Shown in pieces: positions 53,257 to 61,887 of a DNA stretch of 64,000 nt (the stretch's first letter is position 1; every line of letters starts with the position of its first letter). The stretch spans positions 21,175 to 85,174 of the forward strand of contig CAZGXM010000003.1 of NCBI GenBank assembly GCA_964529795.1, in the 5' to 3' direction. The notes under the pieces are model-generated. The model was not told the origin of the DNA and did no database searches. It worked only from the letters and a program-made list of their open reading frames with translations. The stretch comes from CAZGXM01 sp964529795. Lineage in GTDB: Bacteria > Bacillota > JADQBR01. Both the position numbers and the translations under genes were made by a program.

Positions 53257-54444
53257 GTGAACGGCCGGGTGCGGGTGGTAATAATTGATTACAAAAAAGA
53301 AGCAGAGGAATACATCCGTGGGGTGGGCAGTGACCCGGGTGGCATGAAACTGATGGCGCCCAAGGCGGTACATAGGCTCTTGCGGGTCAGCAATGTTTCT
53401 GCTAAAGCTGCCAACATCATCAAACAGGAAATGCTGGCCAAAGGAGGCGAAGCGGCTTTGGACAGCGGTGTAATTGATTATTCAGTGGATAAAACCGATA
53501 TATTATTGATGGGGACATTAAAGCAGTATGAACAATTGGTGTATAAACTGCGCATGCAGCCCTTCGGATTGCTGGAAGTGGCTGAGGATATTAAAACGGT
53601 GCTCACCAATATGGAACAACAACCGGCAAGGGAACTGAGATGCCGGAATAAGAAACTGGTGCTGGGGAAACGCACACTGGTAATGGGTGTTCTCAACGTT
53701 ACCCCCGATTCATTTTCTGACGGCGGCAAATTTGATCAACTTGACGCTGCAGTGAAGCAGGCAAGGAAATTGGTAGCGGACGGCGCGGATATTTTGGATA
53801 TTGGGGCCGAGTCCACCCGCCCTCGGGCCACCCCTGTTTCTGCCGAAGAGGAATTAAAAAGGTTAAGGCCGGTGTTGGAACGAGTAATTCCGGAAATACC
53901 CGTGCCAATTTCCGTTGATACATATAAAAGTGAAGTGGCTAAAGAAGTATTGGCAATGGGAGTGGAGATTATCAATGATGTTTGGGGGTTCAAAAAGGAC
54001 CCGCAAATTGCCCGGGTGGTAGCGCAGTACCCTGATGTACCGGTAGTGTTGATGCATAACCAGCAGGGTACGCAGTACCGGGATTTAATGGGAGACATTA
54101 TTGTCAGCCTTGCCGAGAGTATTGCCATCGCTGAAAAGGCGGGTATTGATCCGGGGAGCATCATCATTGATCCGGGAATAGGGTTTGGCAAGGATACAGA
54201 CCAAAGCCTGGAAGTGATGCGACATCTTAAGGAGCTTAAGTGCCTGGGCAAACCGGTGCTGCTGGGGACTTCCCGGAAATCCATGATTGGCAATACCCTG
54301 GATTTGCCTGTTAATGAGAGATTGGAAGGAACAGCAGCTACGGTGGCCTTGGGTATCAGCCAGGGAGTGGATATTGTCAGGGTCCATGATGTGAAGGAGA
54401 TGTTGCGGGTGGCAAAAATGACAGATTCTATGGTACGGCGGTGA
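53257..54444 (+). CDS. folP: Dihydropteroate synthase with N-terminal extension
   Basis: 395 residues. The C-terminal ~265 form the TIM-barrel DHPS: VMGVLNVTPDSFSDGG, DIGAESTRPRA, SVDTYKSEVA, INDVWG and LLGTSRKS. It joins pABA to the pterin pyrophosphate. The N-terminal ~130 residues are an extension not present in E. coli or Bacillus FolP but known from clostridial relatives; function unknown. The GTG at 53257 follows GGGGTGAT; another GTG at 53248 is possible. Confidence 0.95.
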   Translation: MNGRVRVVIIDYKKEAEEYIRGVGSDPGGMKLMAPKAVHRLLRVSNVSAKAANIIKQEMLAKGGEAALDSGVIDYSVDKTDILLMGTLKQYEQLVYKLRMQPFGLLEVAEDIKTVLTNMEQQPARELRCRNKKLVLGKRTLVMGVLNVTPDSFSDGGKFDQLDAAVKQARKLVADGADILDIGAESTRPRATPVSAEEELKRLRPVLERVIPEIPVPISVDTYKSEVAKEVLAMGVEIINDVWGFKKDPQIARVVAQYPDVPVVLMHNQQGTQYRDLMGDIIVSLAESIAIAEKAGIDPGSIIIDPGIGFGKDTDQSLEVMRHLKELKCLGKPVLLGTSRKSMIGNTLDLPVNERLEGTAATVALGISQGVDIVRVHDVKEMLRVAKMTDSMVRR

Positions 54445-54445
54445 A

Positions 54446-54805
54446 ATGATGGACAGGATTATTATGACCGGGTTGGAATTTTACGGTTTTCACGGCTGCC
54501 TGCCCCGTGAAAAAGTCCAGGGACAGAAGTTTATTGTTGATCTGGAATTATATTTGGATTTGAGGGTTGCGGGTAAAAGCGACAAGCTTGATTACAGTGT
54601 GGACTACAGTAAAGTCTACAGTACGGCGAAAGAGATTGTGGAAAACTGCTGTTTTCAACTTATCGAAACTGTGGCAGAAAATATTGCCTGGAAAATTTTG
54701 CAGGGATATGCTGTCGCACGGGTTAAGGTGCGGGTCAGCAAGCCTCAGGCCCCGGTAGGTGGCAAATTTGACACATTTGCAGTGGAAATAGAGCGAGGCA
54801 GGTAA
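54446..54805 (+). CDS. folB: Dihydroneopterin aldolase
   Basis: 119 residues: DRIIMTGLEFYGFHGCLPRE with the active-site loop, GQKFIVDLELYLDL, DYSVDYSKVY and a late KVRVSKPQAPV with the catalytic-type Lys. Makes 6-hydroxymethyl-dihydropterin. The ATG at 54446 (or 54449) starts right after the folP stop. Confidence 0.95.
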   Translation: MMDRIIMTGLEFYGFHGCLPREKVQGQKFIVDLELYLDLRVAGKSDKLDYSVDYSKVYSTAKEIVENCCFQLIETVAENIAWKILQGYAVARVKVRVSKPQAPVGGKFDTFAVEIERGR

Positions 54806-54807
54806 CC

Positions 54808-55308
54808 ATGTCGATTTATATCAGTTTGGGTTCTAACCTTGGAGATAGAGAGAAGTACATAGCCAGGGCGCTGGTCCTGCTGGACAGCCACCGGGATGTG
54901 TCCGTGGTCCAAATTTCTTCGTTGTATGAAACGCAGCCGGTGGGAAAGGCGGACCAGGGTTGGTTTTTAAATGCTGCCGCCCGCTTGGAAACATCACTGT
55001 CGCCGGCGAATTTGCTTGATTACATGCATCAGGTGGAAAACTGCTTGGGCAGAAAACGGATTGAACGCTGGGGCCCGCGCACCATAGATTTGGACCTCAT
55101 TCTTTACGACCGGCTGGAGCTTTTATCTCCCGAGCTTACGGTTCCTCATCCCAGAGCCCATAAACGGGGCTTTGTCCTGGTGCCCTTGCTTGAATTGAAT
55201 CGTGATTTACGTTTTCCCGACGGGAATCTAGCAGTGCGGATGTTGGAGGAATTGGAATATTCAGAACAAAAGGTCTTGTTTTTTGGGTCATTGGGTGATA
55301 AACTATAA
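54808..55308 (+). CDS. folK: HPPK (6-hydroxymethyl-7,8-dihydropterin pyrophosphokinase)
   Basis: 166 residues: IYISLGSNLGDREKYI, VVQISSLYETQPVG, WFLNAAARLET, and the signature RWGPRTIDLDLILYD with the magnesium-binding DLD. It provides the folP substrate. Starts two bases after folB, completing folP-folB-folK. Confidence 0.96.
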   Translation: MSIYISLGSNLGDREKYIARALVLLDSHRDVSVVQISSLYETQPVGKADQGWFLNAAARLETSLSPANLLDYMHQVENCLGRKRIERWGPRTIDLDLILYDRLELLSPELTVPHPRAHKRGFVLVPLLELNRDLRFPDGNLAVRMLEELEYSEQKVLFFGSLGDKL

Positions 55309-55429
55309 TTGCAGATGGTAACGATATTTGTCGTACCATACTGACGGTCAAAAAGTTTCGTTTGAACTAAAAATTTCATAGTTTGCCTGAATACCGCTTG
55401 GAGCCTTAAGGACCGGGACGGAGGGGAAA

Positions 55430-55549
55430 ATGAGTATGCCTTCTGGATGTGTGTGTTCAGAGGGCATTTATTTGTTTGTGGCTAATTTGAAAGTTGGATG
55501 GAGGGAGGGGTGTGTTTGCGGCTGGGTTTCATCGGTGCCGGAGTGGTAG
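55430..55549 (+). CDS. Possible 39-residue leader ORF before DUF2520-panC-panD
   Basis: ATG with a strong GGAGGGG site at 6-8 bases begins MSMPSGCVCSEGIYLF, ends CVCGWVSSVPEW, and overlaps the start of the next gene in another frame. It covers a 10-base hairpin. No homology recognised; could be a leader peptide or chance. Confidence 0.3.
   Translation: MSMPSGCVCSEGIYLFVANLKVGWREGCVCGWVSSVPEW
55436..55477 (+). terminator. Attenuator-like hairpin before DUF2520 gene
   Basis: ATGCCTTCTG / CAGAGGGCAT (one T-G pair), 12-base loop, then TTATTTGTTTG. Lies inside the leader ORF and ~40 bases before the next start. Confidence 0.45.
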
Positions 55550-56391
55550 GTACCGCACTGGGGAAATTATTAAATGACAGGGGATATACATTAACTGGTT
55601 ACTACAGCCGTTCTTTGTCCAGTGCAGTAAAGGCTGCCCGCGCCACCGGATCGGACTATTTTGAGAATGCTGCGGCACTGCTTGCAGATACGGACACGCT
55701 TTTTATCACCACTAATGATGATGCTATAGCGCCTGTAGCTAAAGGGCTGGCCGCGCGGGGTTTAATTCGCCCGGGTCAAGCAGTAGTCCACTGCAGCGGG
55801 TCATTAACCCTGTCTGCACTGGCGCCGGCGCGGGAAAGCGGAGCGCGTGTGCTGTCAGTTCACCCGCTGCAGTCCTGTGCTTCGGTGACATATGCTGTGG
55901 AAAGCCTGCCAAATTCCGTTTTCAGCATCGAGGGGGAGGGGGCTGCAAGGGAGATAGGCATACAGTTAGTCAAGGCGCTGGGCGGAAGCTATTTTTTTAT
56001 TGACGGTGAAAAGAAAGCATTGTACCATGCTGCTGCGGTGGTTGCCTCCAATTATTTGGTTACCCTGATTTATTTAAGCAAAAGGTTGATGCTGGCGGCA
56101 GGCATGCCGGAAGAGCAGTTTGTCCCTGCCCTGTACCCGTTAATTAAAGGGACTTTGGCCAATATTGAAAGGCTGGGTATCCCTGAGGCCCTGACGGGCC
56201 CCATTGCCCGGGGGGATGTGGAAACCATCGTGGACCATTTGCACCGGATGGAGGTCAGTATACCCGGTGCTACTGCTTTGTATAGCGCTCTAGGCTTGGA
56301 GACAATAGACCTGGGCCTGGCAAAAGGTACGCTGGGTGAAAAAGCTGCTTCCAGTCTCAATCAATTGCTGAAGGGTGGTGGAAAGAAGTGA
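55516..56391 (+). CDS. Rossmann-fold DUF2520 protein
   Basis: 291 residues. N-terminal NAD(P) fold RLGFIGAGVVGTALGKLL, then TLFITTNDDAI, VVHCSGSL and SVHPLQS. The C-terminal helical DUF2520 domain has ALYHAAAVVASNYLVTL. Overall layout resembles ketopantoate reductase and F420-dependent reductases. The TTG at 55516 follows GGAGGGAGGGG; ATG 55498 overlaps that site. Its stop overlaps the panC ATG by one base, so a pantothenate role (for example as ketopantoate reductase) is suggested by context only. Confidence 0.8.
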   Translation: MRLGFIGAGVVGTALGKLLNDRGYTLTGYYSRSLSSAVKAARATGSDYFENAAALLADTDTLFITTNDDAIAPVAKGLAARGLIRPGQAVVHCSGSLTLSALAPARESGARVLSVHPLQSCASVTYAVESLPNSVFSIEGEGAAREIGIQLVKALGGSYFFIDGEKKALYHAAAVVASNYLVTLIYLSKRLMLAAGMPEEQFVPALYPLIKGTLANIERLGIPEALTGPIARGDVETIVDHLHRMEVSIPGATALYSALGLETIDLGLAKGTLGEKAASSLNQLLKGGGKK

Positions 56392-57236
56392 TGAAAGTCA
56401 TTCGTACTGTTGGCGAAATCAGAGAGGCCCTCGCCCCTTGCCGCCATACCAAAACTATCGGCCTGGTGCCTACGATGGGATATTTTCACGCCGGGCACAT
56501 ATCACTTATGGCCCGGGCACGAAAAGAGTGTGACATCGTGGTAACCAGCCTGTTTGTTAACCCGACTCAGTTTGGCGAGGGGGAGGATTTTGAGCAATAT
56601 CCCCGGGATGAGGGTAGAGACTTCAAAATAGCTCGGGAAGCTGGGGTGGACATCATTTTTGCACCCCAAACGGGTGAAATATATTCCCGGGATTTCGGAT
56701 TTTACGTACAGCCGGCAAAAGAATTGACGGATAAAATGTGTGGTGTTTCCCGACCCGGTCATTTTCAGGGTGTAGCCACAGTGGTTACCAAGCTGTTCAA
56801 CATAGTTCAGCCTCACAAAGCGTACTTTGGCCAAAAAGATGTGCAGCAGCTGGTGATTATTAAAAAAATGGTCAGAGATTTAAACCAGCCGGTGGAGATA
56901 GTGAGAATGCCAATTGTCAGGGAAGCTGACGGTTTGGCCATGAGTTCCCGCAATGTTTATTTAAACCCTGAGGAGAGAAGACAGGCGCTGGCGCTTTATA
57001 ATACCCTTCGCTACGGTCAAAGTCTGGTAGCGAAGGGATTGCGTAATTCCGAAGAACTAAAGCGGGAAATGGAGCACTACTTGAGAAAAAAACCGGGAGT
57101 GAAGCTGGATTATCTGGAAGTGGTTCGTCTGGAAAATTTGCAGACTCCCGAAGTATTGAAAGGCTCGATTATCTTGGCTGGTGCCCTTTGGGTGGGGAAG
57201 ACCCGCTTGATTGATAACATTATCATGGAGGTTTAG
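56391..57236 (+). CDS. panC: Pantothenate synthetase
   Basis: 281 residues. Class I synthetase fold: [17 protein letters not shown] with the HIGH-like [48 protein letters not shown] and the KMSKS-like AMSSRNVYL. It joins pantoate and beta-alanine with ATP. TGATG overlap with the DUF2520 gene; panD follows two bases after its stop. panB, the usual neighbour, is absent. Confidence 0.97.
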   Translation: MKVIRTVGEIREALAPCRHTKTIGLVPTMGYFHAGHISLMARARKECDIVVTSLFVNPTQFGEGEDFEQYPRDEGRDFKIAREAGVDIIFAPQTGEIYSRDFGFYVQPAKELTDKMCGVSRPGHFQGVATVVTKLFNIVQPHKAYFGQKDVQQLVIIKKMVRDLNQPVEIVRMPIVREADGLAMSSRNVYLNPEERRQALALYNTLRYGQSLVAKGLRNSEELKREMEHYLRKKPGVKLDYLEVVRLENLQTPEVLKGSIILAGALWVGKTRLIDNIIMEV

Positions 57237-57238
57237 TT

Positions 57239-57619
57239 ATGCTGTGGACACTAATGAAGTCAAAAATTCACCGTGCCACTGTGACCGAGGCGGATTTGAA
57301 TTATGTGGGTAGTATTACCATTGACCGGGAACTGATGGACACCGTGGATATTTTACCCAACGAAAAAGTGCAGGTAGTTAATAACAATAACGGCCAGCGC
57401 TTTGAAACCTATGTTATACCCGGTCCCAAGGGCAGCGGCGTTATTTGTGTCAATGGTGCTGCCGCCCGGCTGGTGCAGCCGGGGGATTTGGTGATTATCA
57501 TTGCTTATGGAATGTTTACTGACAGTGAAGTGAGAAACTTTAAGCCCAAGGTCGCCTTGGTAGATAAAAATAATCGTATCGAACGAATGCTGGAAGAAAA
57601 TTCAGCAAGTAACCACTGA
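57239..57619 (+). CDS. panD: Aspartate 1-decarboxylase precursor
   Basis: 126 residues: [20 protein letters not shown] with Gly-Ser self-cleavage in YVGSITID that makes the pyruvoyl group, then [28 protein letters not shown] and IAYGMF. Produces beta-alanine for panC. Same operon as DUF2520-panC. Confidence 0.97.
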   Translation: MLWTLMKSKIHRATVTEADLNYVGSITIDRELMDTVDILPNEKVQVVNNNNGQRFETYVIPGPKGSGVICVNGAAARLVQPGDLVIIIAYGMFTDSEVRNFKPKVALVDKNNRIERMLEENSASNH

Positions 57620-57656
57620 AAAATTCAAGAAAGAAAAAGGAAAATGCCGAAAAAAT

Positions 57657-57697
57657 TTGCCAAAAACGTTAACTGATGATAAAATAAGGTTAACATT
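57657..57697 (+). promoter_or_regulatory. birA promoter with BirA operator
   Basis: Promoter TTGCCA-N17-TAAAAT (57657-57685) overlapped by two GTTAAC half sites (57668 and 57689) separated by 15 bases in ACGTTAACT...AGGTTAACATT, the BirA box pattern. Implies autorepression by holo-BirA. Confidence 0.7.
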
Positions 57698-57713
57698 TTG
57701 CGGGGTGGTTAGG

Positions 57714-58679
57714 ATGAAAGCAGAAATTTTACAATTACTGAAAAATAATCCGGGAGAGTATCTTTCCGGCGAGGAATTAAGTCGCCAAATGCAGGTGAGC
57801 CGCACTGCCATTTGGAAGCATATCAAGATGCTGCGTCAGGAAGGTTATCAAATCGATTCCGTGCCCCGGTTGGGATACAGGTTGGTACATAGCCCGGATA
57901 AACTTTATGCCCAGGAAATTTACCCGTTGTTAAGCACAAGTATCATTGGCAAACAAATCTATCATTTTGACCGGGTCACCTCCACCAACGAACGGCTGAA
58001 AGAGTTGGCGGACCAGGGAAAGCCTGAAGGCACTGTTGTGATTGCGGAGCAGCAGACAGCCGGTAAGGGCAGGTTGGGCCGCAGTTGGTTTTCACCACCG
58101 GGAGCAGGGATATGGTGCTCCGTGTTACTGCGCCCCGATATACTTCCTCCTGATGCTTCCAAATTAACGTTGTTAGGCGCAGTGGCTGTTGCTGAAGGAA
58201 TTGAATTGCAGTGTAATGTACGGCTGGGTATCAAATGGCCGAACGACCTGTTGTTTTCCGGCAAAAAGGTTTGCGGGTTGCTGACGGAGATGCGTGCAGA
58301 ACTGGACAGTGTGGAGTATGTGGTGCTGGGCTTTGGTATTAATATCAAACCCGTTGCTTTTCCCGAGGAGGTGAAAGACAGAGCGATTTCCCTGGAAGAG
58401 GTTACCGGTGCGGAGGTTAAGCGCGTGCAGTTGGTCGCAACAATTTTACAAGCACTGGAGGACAACTATTTACTCTTTTTGAAACAAGGTTTTCGACCGG
58501 TACGCAGCAAGTGGGAAGATTATAACATAACGCTGGGAAAAAGAGTGACAGTGGCTTCCCATCGCCGGCCCGTTTCAGGTATAGCTGTTGGTTTGAGTGT
58601 TTCCGGGGGTTTGATTGTGAGGACTGATGCCGGCGTGGAACAGGAGCTTTTAGCTGGCGAAGTTACTTTACAAAAGTGA
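57714..58679 (+). CDS. birA: Bifunctional biotin ligase/repressor BirA
   Basis: 321 residues. The N-terminal winged helix (~1-62: GEELSRQMQVSRTAIWKHIK) gives DNA binding. The ligase domain has STNERLKELA, GRLGRSWFSPPGAGIW (biotin and ATP loop), LGIKWPNDLLFSGKKVCG and VLGFGINIK. A C-terminal SH3-like part holds LGKRVTV. It biotinylates carboxylases and represses biotin genes. The ATG at 57714 follows GGTTAGG. Confidence 0.95.
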   Translation: MKAEILQLLKNNPGEYLSGEELSRQMQVSRTAIWKHIKMLRQEGYQIDSVPRLGYRLVHSPDKLYAQEIYPLLSTSIIGKQIYHFDRVTSTNERLKELADQGKPEGTVVIAEQQTAGKGRLGRSWFSPPGAGIWCSVLLRPDILPPDASKLTLLGAVAVAEGIELQCNVRLGIKWPNDLLFSGKKVCGLLTEMRAELDSVEYVVLGFGINIKPVAFPEEVKDRAISLEEVTGAEVKRVQLVATILQALEDNYLLFLKQGFRPVRSKWEDYNITLGKRVTVASHRRPVSGIAVGLSVSGGLIVRTDAGVEQELLAGEVTLQK

Positions 58680-58694
58680 AAATTTTTAACAAAT

Positions 58695-58725
58695 ATGTTA
58701 ACCAAATAATATCTTTGGTTAACAA
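58695..58725 (+). promoter_or_regulatory. BirA operator before bioY
   Basis: ATGTTAACC (58695-58703) and GGTTAACAA (58717-58725): the two GTTAAC cores are again 15 bases apart, as before birA. Near-perfect match to the Firmicute BirA box. Confidence 0.8.
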
Positions 58726-58741
58726 TAGGGAGGAGTTATTC

Positions 58742-59296
58742 ATGAAAATCAAGTCGATGATATTGGTCGGGATGTTTGCTGCCATTACTGCCGTATTGGC
58801 CCAGGTTGCCATCCCCATACCCTTTTCGCCGGTACCCATTACAATGCAGGTATTTGCGGTTTGCCTGGCGGCAGGGATTTTGGGCGCCCGGCTGGGCGGT
58901 TTGAGTATGCTTATCTACATGCTGCTTGGTGTTGCCGGTGTCCCCGTATTTGCCCAGGCTAAGGCGGGGCTGCCCGTTGTCCTGGGGCCGACAGGGGGAT
59001 ACATCTGGGGTTTTATTATAGCGGCTTTTGTTATCGGCTGGCTCATTGAAAGGGTAAAGCAGCCCAGCTATAAGACAATGCTTTTGGCCATGTTTGCGGG
59101 TTTGGCCGTCATTTATACCACAGGGACAATTCAATTGGCCTTTGTCATGCAGCTTACTGCCGCCAAGGCGCTGGCCTTCGGTGTAGGCTGGTTCTTACCT
59201 TTGGATGCGGTAAAGCTTTTTTTGGCAGCAGGCATCAGCTATTCCGTGCGCAATGCACTGGTTGCCAGCGGGCACCTGGTCCCGGGCGAGTTTTAG
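58742..59296 (+). CDS. bioY: Biotin transporter BioY (ECF S component)
   Basis: 184 residues, six membrane helices. Family motifs: AAITAVLAQVAIPIPFSPVP, ITMQVFAVCLAAGILGARLG, YMLLGVAGVPVFA and GPTGGYIWGFI. Binds biotin for an energy-coupling-factor complex. GGGAGGAG precedes the ATG at 58742. The operator upstream shows biotin control; no biotin synthesis genes are here. Confidence 0.96.
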   Translation: MKIKSMILVGMFAAITAVLAQVAIPIPFSPVPITMQVFAVCLAAGILGARLGGLSMLIYMLLGVAGVPVFAQAKAGLPVVLGPTGGYIWGFIIAAFVIGWLIERVKQPSYKTMLLAMFAGLAVIYTTGTIQLAFVMQLTAAKALAFGVGWFLPLDAVKLFLAAGISYSVRNALVASGHLVPGEF

Positions 59297-59301
59297 CGTG
59301 T

Positions 59302-59335
59302 AAAGCGGGTTGATTTACCCCGCTTTTCTGTTTTT
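59302..59335 (+). terminator. Terminator after bioY
   Basis: Stem AAAGCGGG / CCCGCTTT, then CTGTTTTT. Confidence 0.8.
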
Positions 59336-59420
59336 GGGGCAAAATAAAGGGAAATGTAAGAATGGGGCGAATTGACCTTAAAGTAGACTGCTGCTAAGTG
59401 GCGTATAGGGGGTGTTATTT

Positions 59421-60194
59421 GTGCTTCTTGCTTTTGACGTGGGGAATACAAATATTTTATTGGGAACGTACAAAGGAAAGCAATTGACCAATCACTGGCG
59501 GGTTTCTACGTACCGTCAAAGAACGGCTGATGAGTTTGGCATCTTGCTGAAAAATCTATTTGAATTTAAAAAACTGGGTTTTTCCGATATTGATGGCGTC
59601 GCCATTTCTTCTGTTGTTCCACAGCTACAACCGGCATTGTTGGACATGACGCAAAACTATTTTGGTTTGAAACCATTAGTTATCGGGCCGGGGATAAAAA
59701 CCGGAATGCCGTTGAGATTTGACAACCCCAAGGAAGTGGGAGCGGACCGAATTGTTAACGCTGTTGCAGCATATGCTCAATATGGCGGCCCGGCAATTGT
59801 GGTGGATTTTGGCACTGCTACCACTTTTGATTTGATATCTGCCGACGGCGAGTACTTGGGCGGGGCCATTGCCCCGGGCATCGGCATTTCCATGGAGGCT
59901 CTGTTTCAACGTGCGGCAAAATTGCCGCGGGTGGAATTGGTGGCCCCGCCGGGGGTGGTGGGTCGAAACACTGTTAACAGCATGCAGTCGGGAATACTTT
60001 ATGGGTTTGTCGGCCAGGTAGAAGGGATTGTTACCAGAATGCAGCGGGAACTTCCCACGAAGGCAAGAGTTGTTGCTACAGGAGGCTTGGCTGATTTAAT
60101 TGGCAAGCATACTGCTGCAGTGGAGGTAATTGATGAATTTTTAACGTTGGCAGGCCTGAGAATGATTTATGAACTAAACACTGGAACCTACTGA
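59421..60194 (+). CDS. coaX: Type III pantothenate kinase
   Basis: 257 residues: LLAFDVGNTNILLGTY (phosphate 1), STYRQRTADEF, GADRIVNAVAAY, VVDFGTATTFDLI (phosphate 2), GGAIAPGIGIS and VATGGLA. First step of CoA synthesis, using the panC product. The GTG at 59421 follows GGGGG at 8 bases; an upstream GTG at 59412 overlaps that site. Confidence 0.96.
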   Translation: MLLAFDVGNTNILLGTYKGKQLTNHWRVSTYRQRTADEFGILLKNLFEFKKLGFSDIDGVAISSVVPQLQPALLDMTQNYFGLKPLVIGPGIKTGMPLRFDNPKEVGADRIVNAVAAYAQYGGPAIVVDFGTATTFDLISADGEYLGGAIAPGIGISMEALFQRAAKLPRVELVAPPGVVGRNTVNSMQSGILYGFVGQVEGIVTRMQRELPTKARVVATGGLADLIGKHTAAVEVIDEFLTLAGLRMIYELNTGTY

Positions 60195-60207
60195 GGGGAA
60201 GGTGCTG

Positions 60208-61194
60208 ATGAGATTTACACCGGCAAAGATTCTTCAAGACAATCCGGTGGTGGCCGCACCAATGGCGGGTGTTACCGATAAAACCTTTCGCATGCTTGCC
60301 AGAGAGGCGGGGTGCGGGTTGGTTGTTACGGAAATGGTAAGTGCAAAGGCGCTCATTTATAATAACCGGCACACGTACAAGCTGTTGAATATTGCCGGTG
60401 AGCAACCGCCTGTTTCCGTGCAGCTATTTGGCTCTGACCCCGGGACAATGGCCGAGGCTGCACGTATTGTAGAAAACCTGGGTGCTGACCTGGTAGACTT
60501 AAATATGGGATGTCCTACGCCGAAAATTGTCAAAAACGGTGAGGGCGCTGCTTTGATGAAAGACCCGGCGCTGGCAGGAAAAATTGTTGCTGCCGTCAAG
60601 AAAGCCGTTTCCATTCCGGTGACAGCAAAAATCCGTGCCGGTTGGGGTGAACACAGCATCAATGCTCCAGAATTTTCAGCGCGATTAGCAATTGCCGGTG
60701 TGGACATGATAACAGTGCACGGGCGTACCCGCGAGCAGTTTTATGCTGGTAAAGCTTCCTGGGACATTATCAGGGACGTAAAATCGAGGGTTTCCGTACC
60801 GGTGGTGGGGAACGGTGATATTTGGGAACCGGAAGATGCCGTGAGAATGCTGGAGGTTACCGGATGCGACGGTGTGATGGTGGGACGCGGCAGTTTGGGC
60901 AATCCCTGGATATTCGGGCGCATAACCCGCCTGATTTGTACAGGTGAAGTTATTTGCCCGCCTACTGCTGAAGAAAAAATTGCCATGGCTTTACGTCATT
61001 TGGACATGATGGTTGACTTTAAAGGGGAGAAAATTGCCGTCAGGGAGATGCGAAAACACGTTGCGTGGTACATTAAGGGGCTGCGTAATGCTACAAAGAT
61101 AAGACAGTTGGTAAACCAGCAAAAAGACGTTAAAAACTTAAAGGAAATCCTGGAACAGTATCGACAATCACCAGTTAAACTACCCTTGGGGTAG
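60208..61194 (+). CDS. dusB: tRNA-dihydrouridine synthase
   Basis: 328 residues, FMN TIM barrel: VVAAPMAGVTDKTFRML, VDLNMGCPTPKIVKNGEGAA with active-site Cys, TAKIRAGW, TVHGRTREQFY, VGNGDIW and GVMVGRGSLGNPW. Reduces uridines in tRNA D-loops. ATG at 60208 after GAAGGTG. coaX-dusB are 13 bases apart. Confidence 0.96.
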   Translation: MRFTPAKILQDNPVVAAPMAGVTDKTFRMLAREAGCGLVVTEMVSAKALIYNNRHTYKLLNIAGEQPPVSVQLFGSDPGTMAEAARIVENLGADLVDLNMGCPTPKIVKNGEGAALMKDPALAGKIVAAVKKAVSIPVTAKIRAGWGEHSINAPEFSARLAIAGVDMITVHGRTREQFYAGKASWDIIRDVKSRVSVPVVGNGDIWEPEDAVRMLEVTGCDGVMVGRGSLGNPWIFGRITRLICTGEVICPPTAEEKIAMALRHLDMMVDFKGEKIAVREMRKHVAWYIKGLRNATKIRQLVNQQKDVKNLKEILEQYRQSPVKLPLG

Positions 61195-61209
61195 TTTTTC
61201 GTCTTTATT
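61187..61209 (+). terminator. Terminator at the end of dusB
   Basis: AAACTACCC / GGGTAGTTT with TTG loop, T-run after; overlaps the last codons. Confidence 0.85.
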
Positions 61210-61245
61210 CAACAATTATTTACTATTTAGCTGACTTGAAGATGT

Positions 61246-61299
61246 TGGATATATTTGCTAGAATCTTAATGTCAACAATTTTGTGCACATAAAAACATT
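61246..61299 (+). promoter_or_regulatory. Promoter and palindrome before the HTH-reductase operon
   Basis: Sigma-A promoter TTGAAG-N17-TAGAAT (61246-61274). The palindrome TGTGCACA lies at 61292-61299, near or just after the likely start site, within T/A-rich flanks, and could be the operator of the downstream HTH protein. Confidence 0.5.
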
Positions 61300-61332
61300 T
61301 TGATCTACATAACCTATGTTGGAGGGCTGCAG

Positions 61333-61887
61333 ATGGACTTACTGCGCATTGGGGAAAAGATTATCAGCAAGAAAAAAGTGATGCGTAACTTGGACAGGAT
61401 TTTCAAATTGCGGTCAGCCGGGATCTCCCAGGCAGAGACGGCAAAAAGATTGGGTGTTGACAGAAGTTTTGTTTCCCGGCTGGAGAGTCTGGGAGAAGTT
61501 CGTAAGGGCCGCCGGATAGCAGTGATAGGTTTCCCCATCAAAAACAAAAATGAAATTGAAACCGTCCTGCATGAAGAAGGTGTTGAATTTCAGTTAATAC
61601 TTACAGAAAAGCAGCGCTGGGATTTTTTAAGACAAAACGGCCTGGAACTGTTCAATTATGTCATGGCTCTAATTACGCAGTTGAAAGAATATGACCTGGT
61701 GGTGGTTCTTGGGTCCAATTATCGTATTGACCTGATGTCAGTGGTTATTGGGCAGGATGTTATCGGCTTGGAGATAGGCAAATCGCCCATTGAGGAAGAT
61801 AAGTATGTTTCACCGGAAGAAGTGCGTAATTTGATCAGAACTCTCAGGAAAGGGACGAGCACCAGTGAAAAGAGTAATCAGTGTTAG
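61333..61887 (+). CDS. Helix-turn-helix protein of unknown family
   Basis: 184 residues. N-terminal helix-turn-helix (~10-55: RIFKLRSAGISQAETAKRLG, VDRSFVSRLESLG). The rest is an alpha/beta domain (GRRIAVIGFPIKN, YDLVVVLGSNYRIDLMSVVI) that may sense a ligand. TGGAGGG precedes the ATG at 61333. It overlaps the next gene by 23 bases; the pairing suggests it regulates or works with the two enzymes downstream. Confidence 0.7.
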   Translation: MDLLRIGEKIISKKKVMRNLDRIFKLRSAGISQAETAKRLGVDRSFVSRLESLGEVRKGRRIAVIGFPIKNKNEIETVLHEEGVEFQLILTEKQRWDFLRQNGLELFNYVMALITQLKEYDLVVVLGSNYRIDLMSVVIGQDVIGLEIGKSPIEEDKYVSPEEVRNLIRTLRKGTSTSEKSNQC

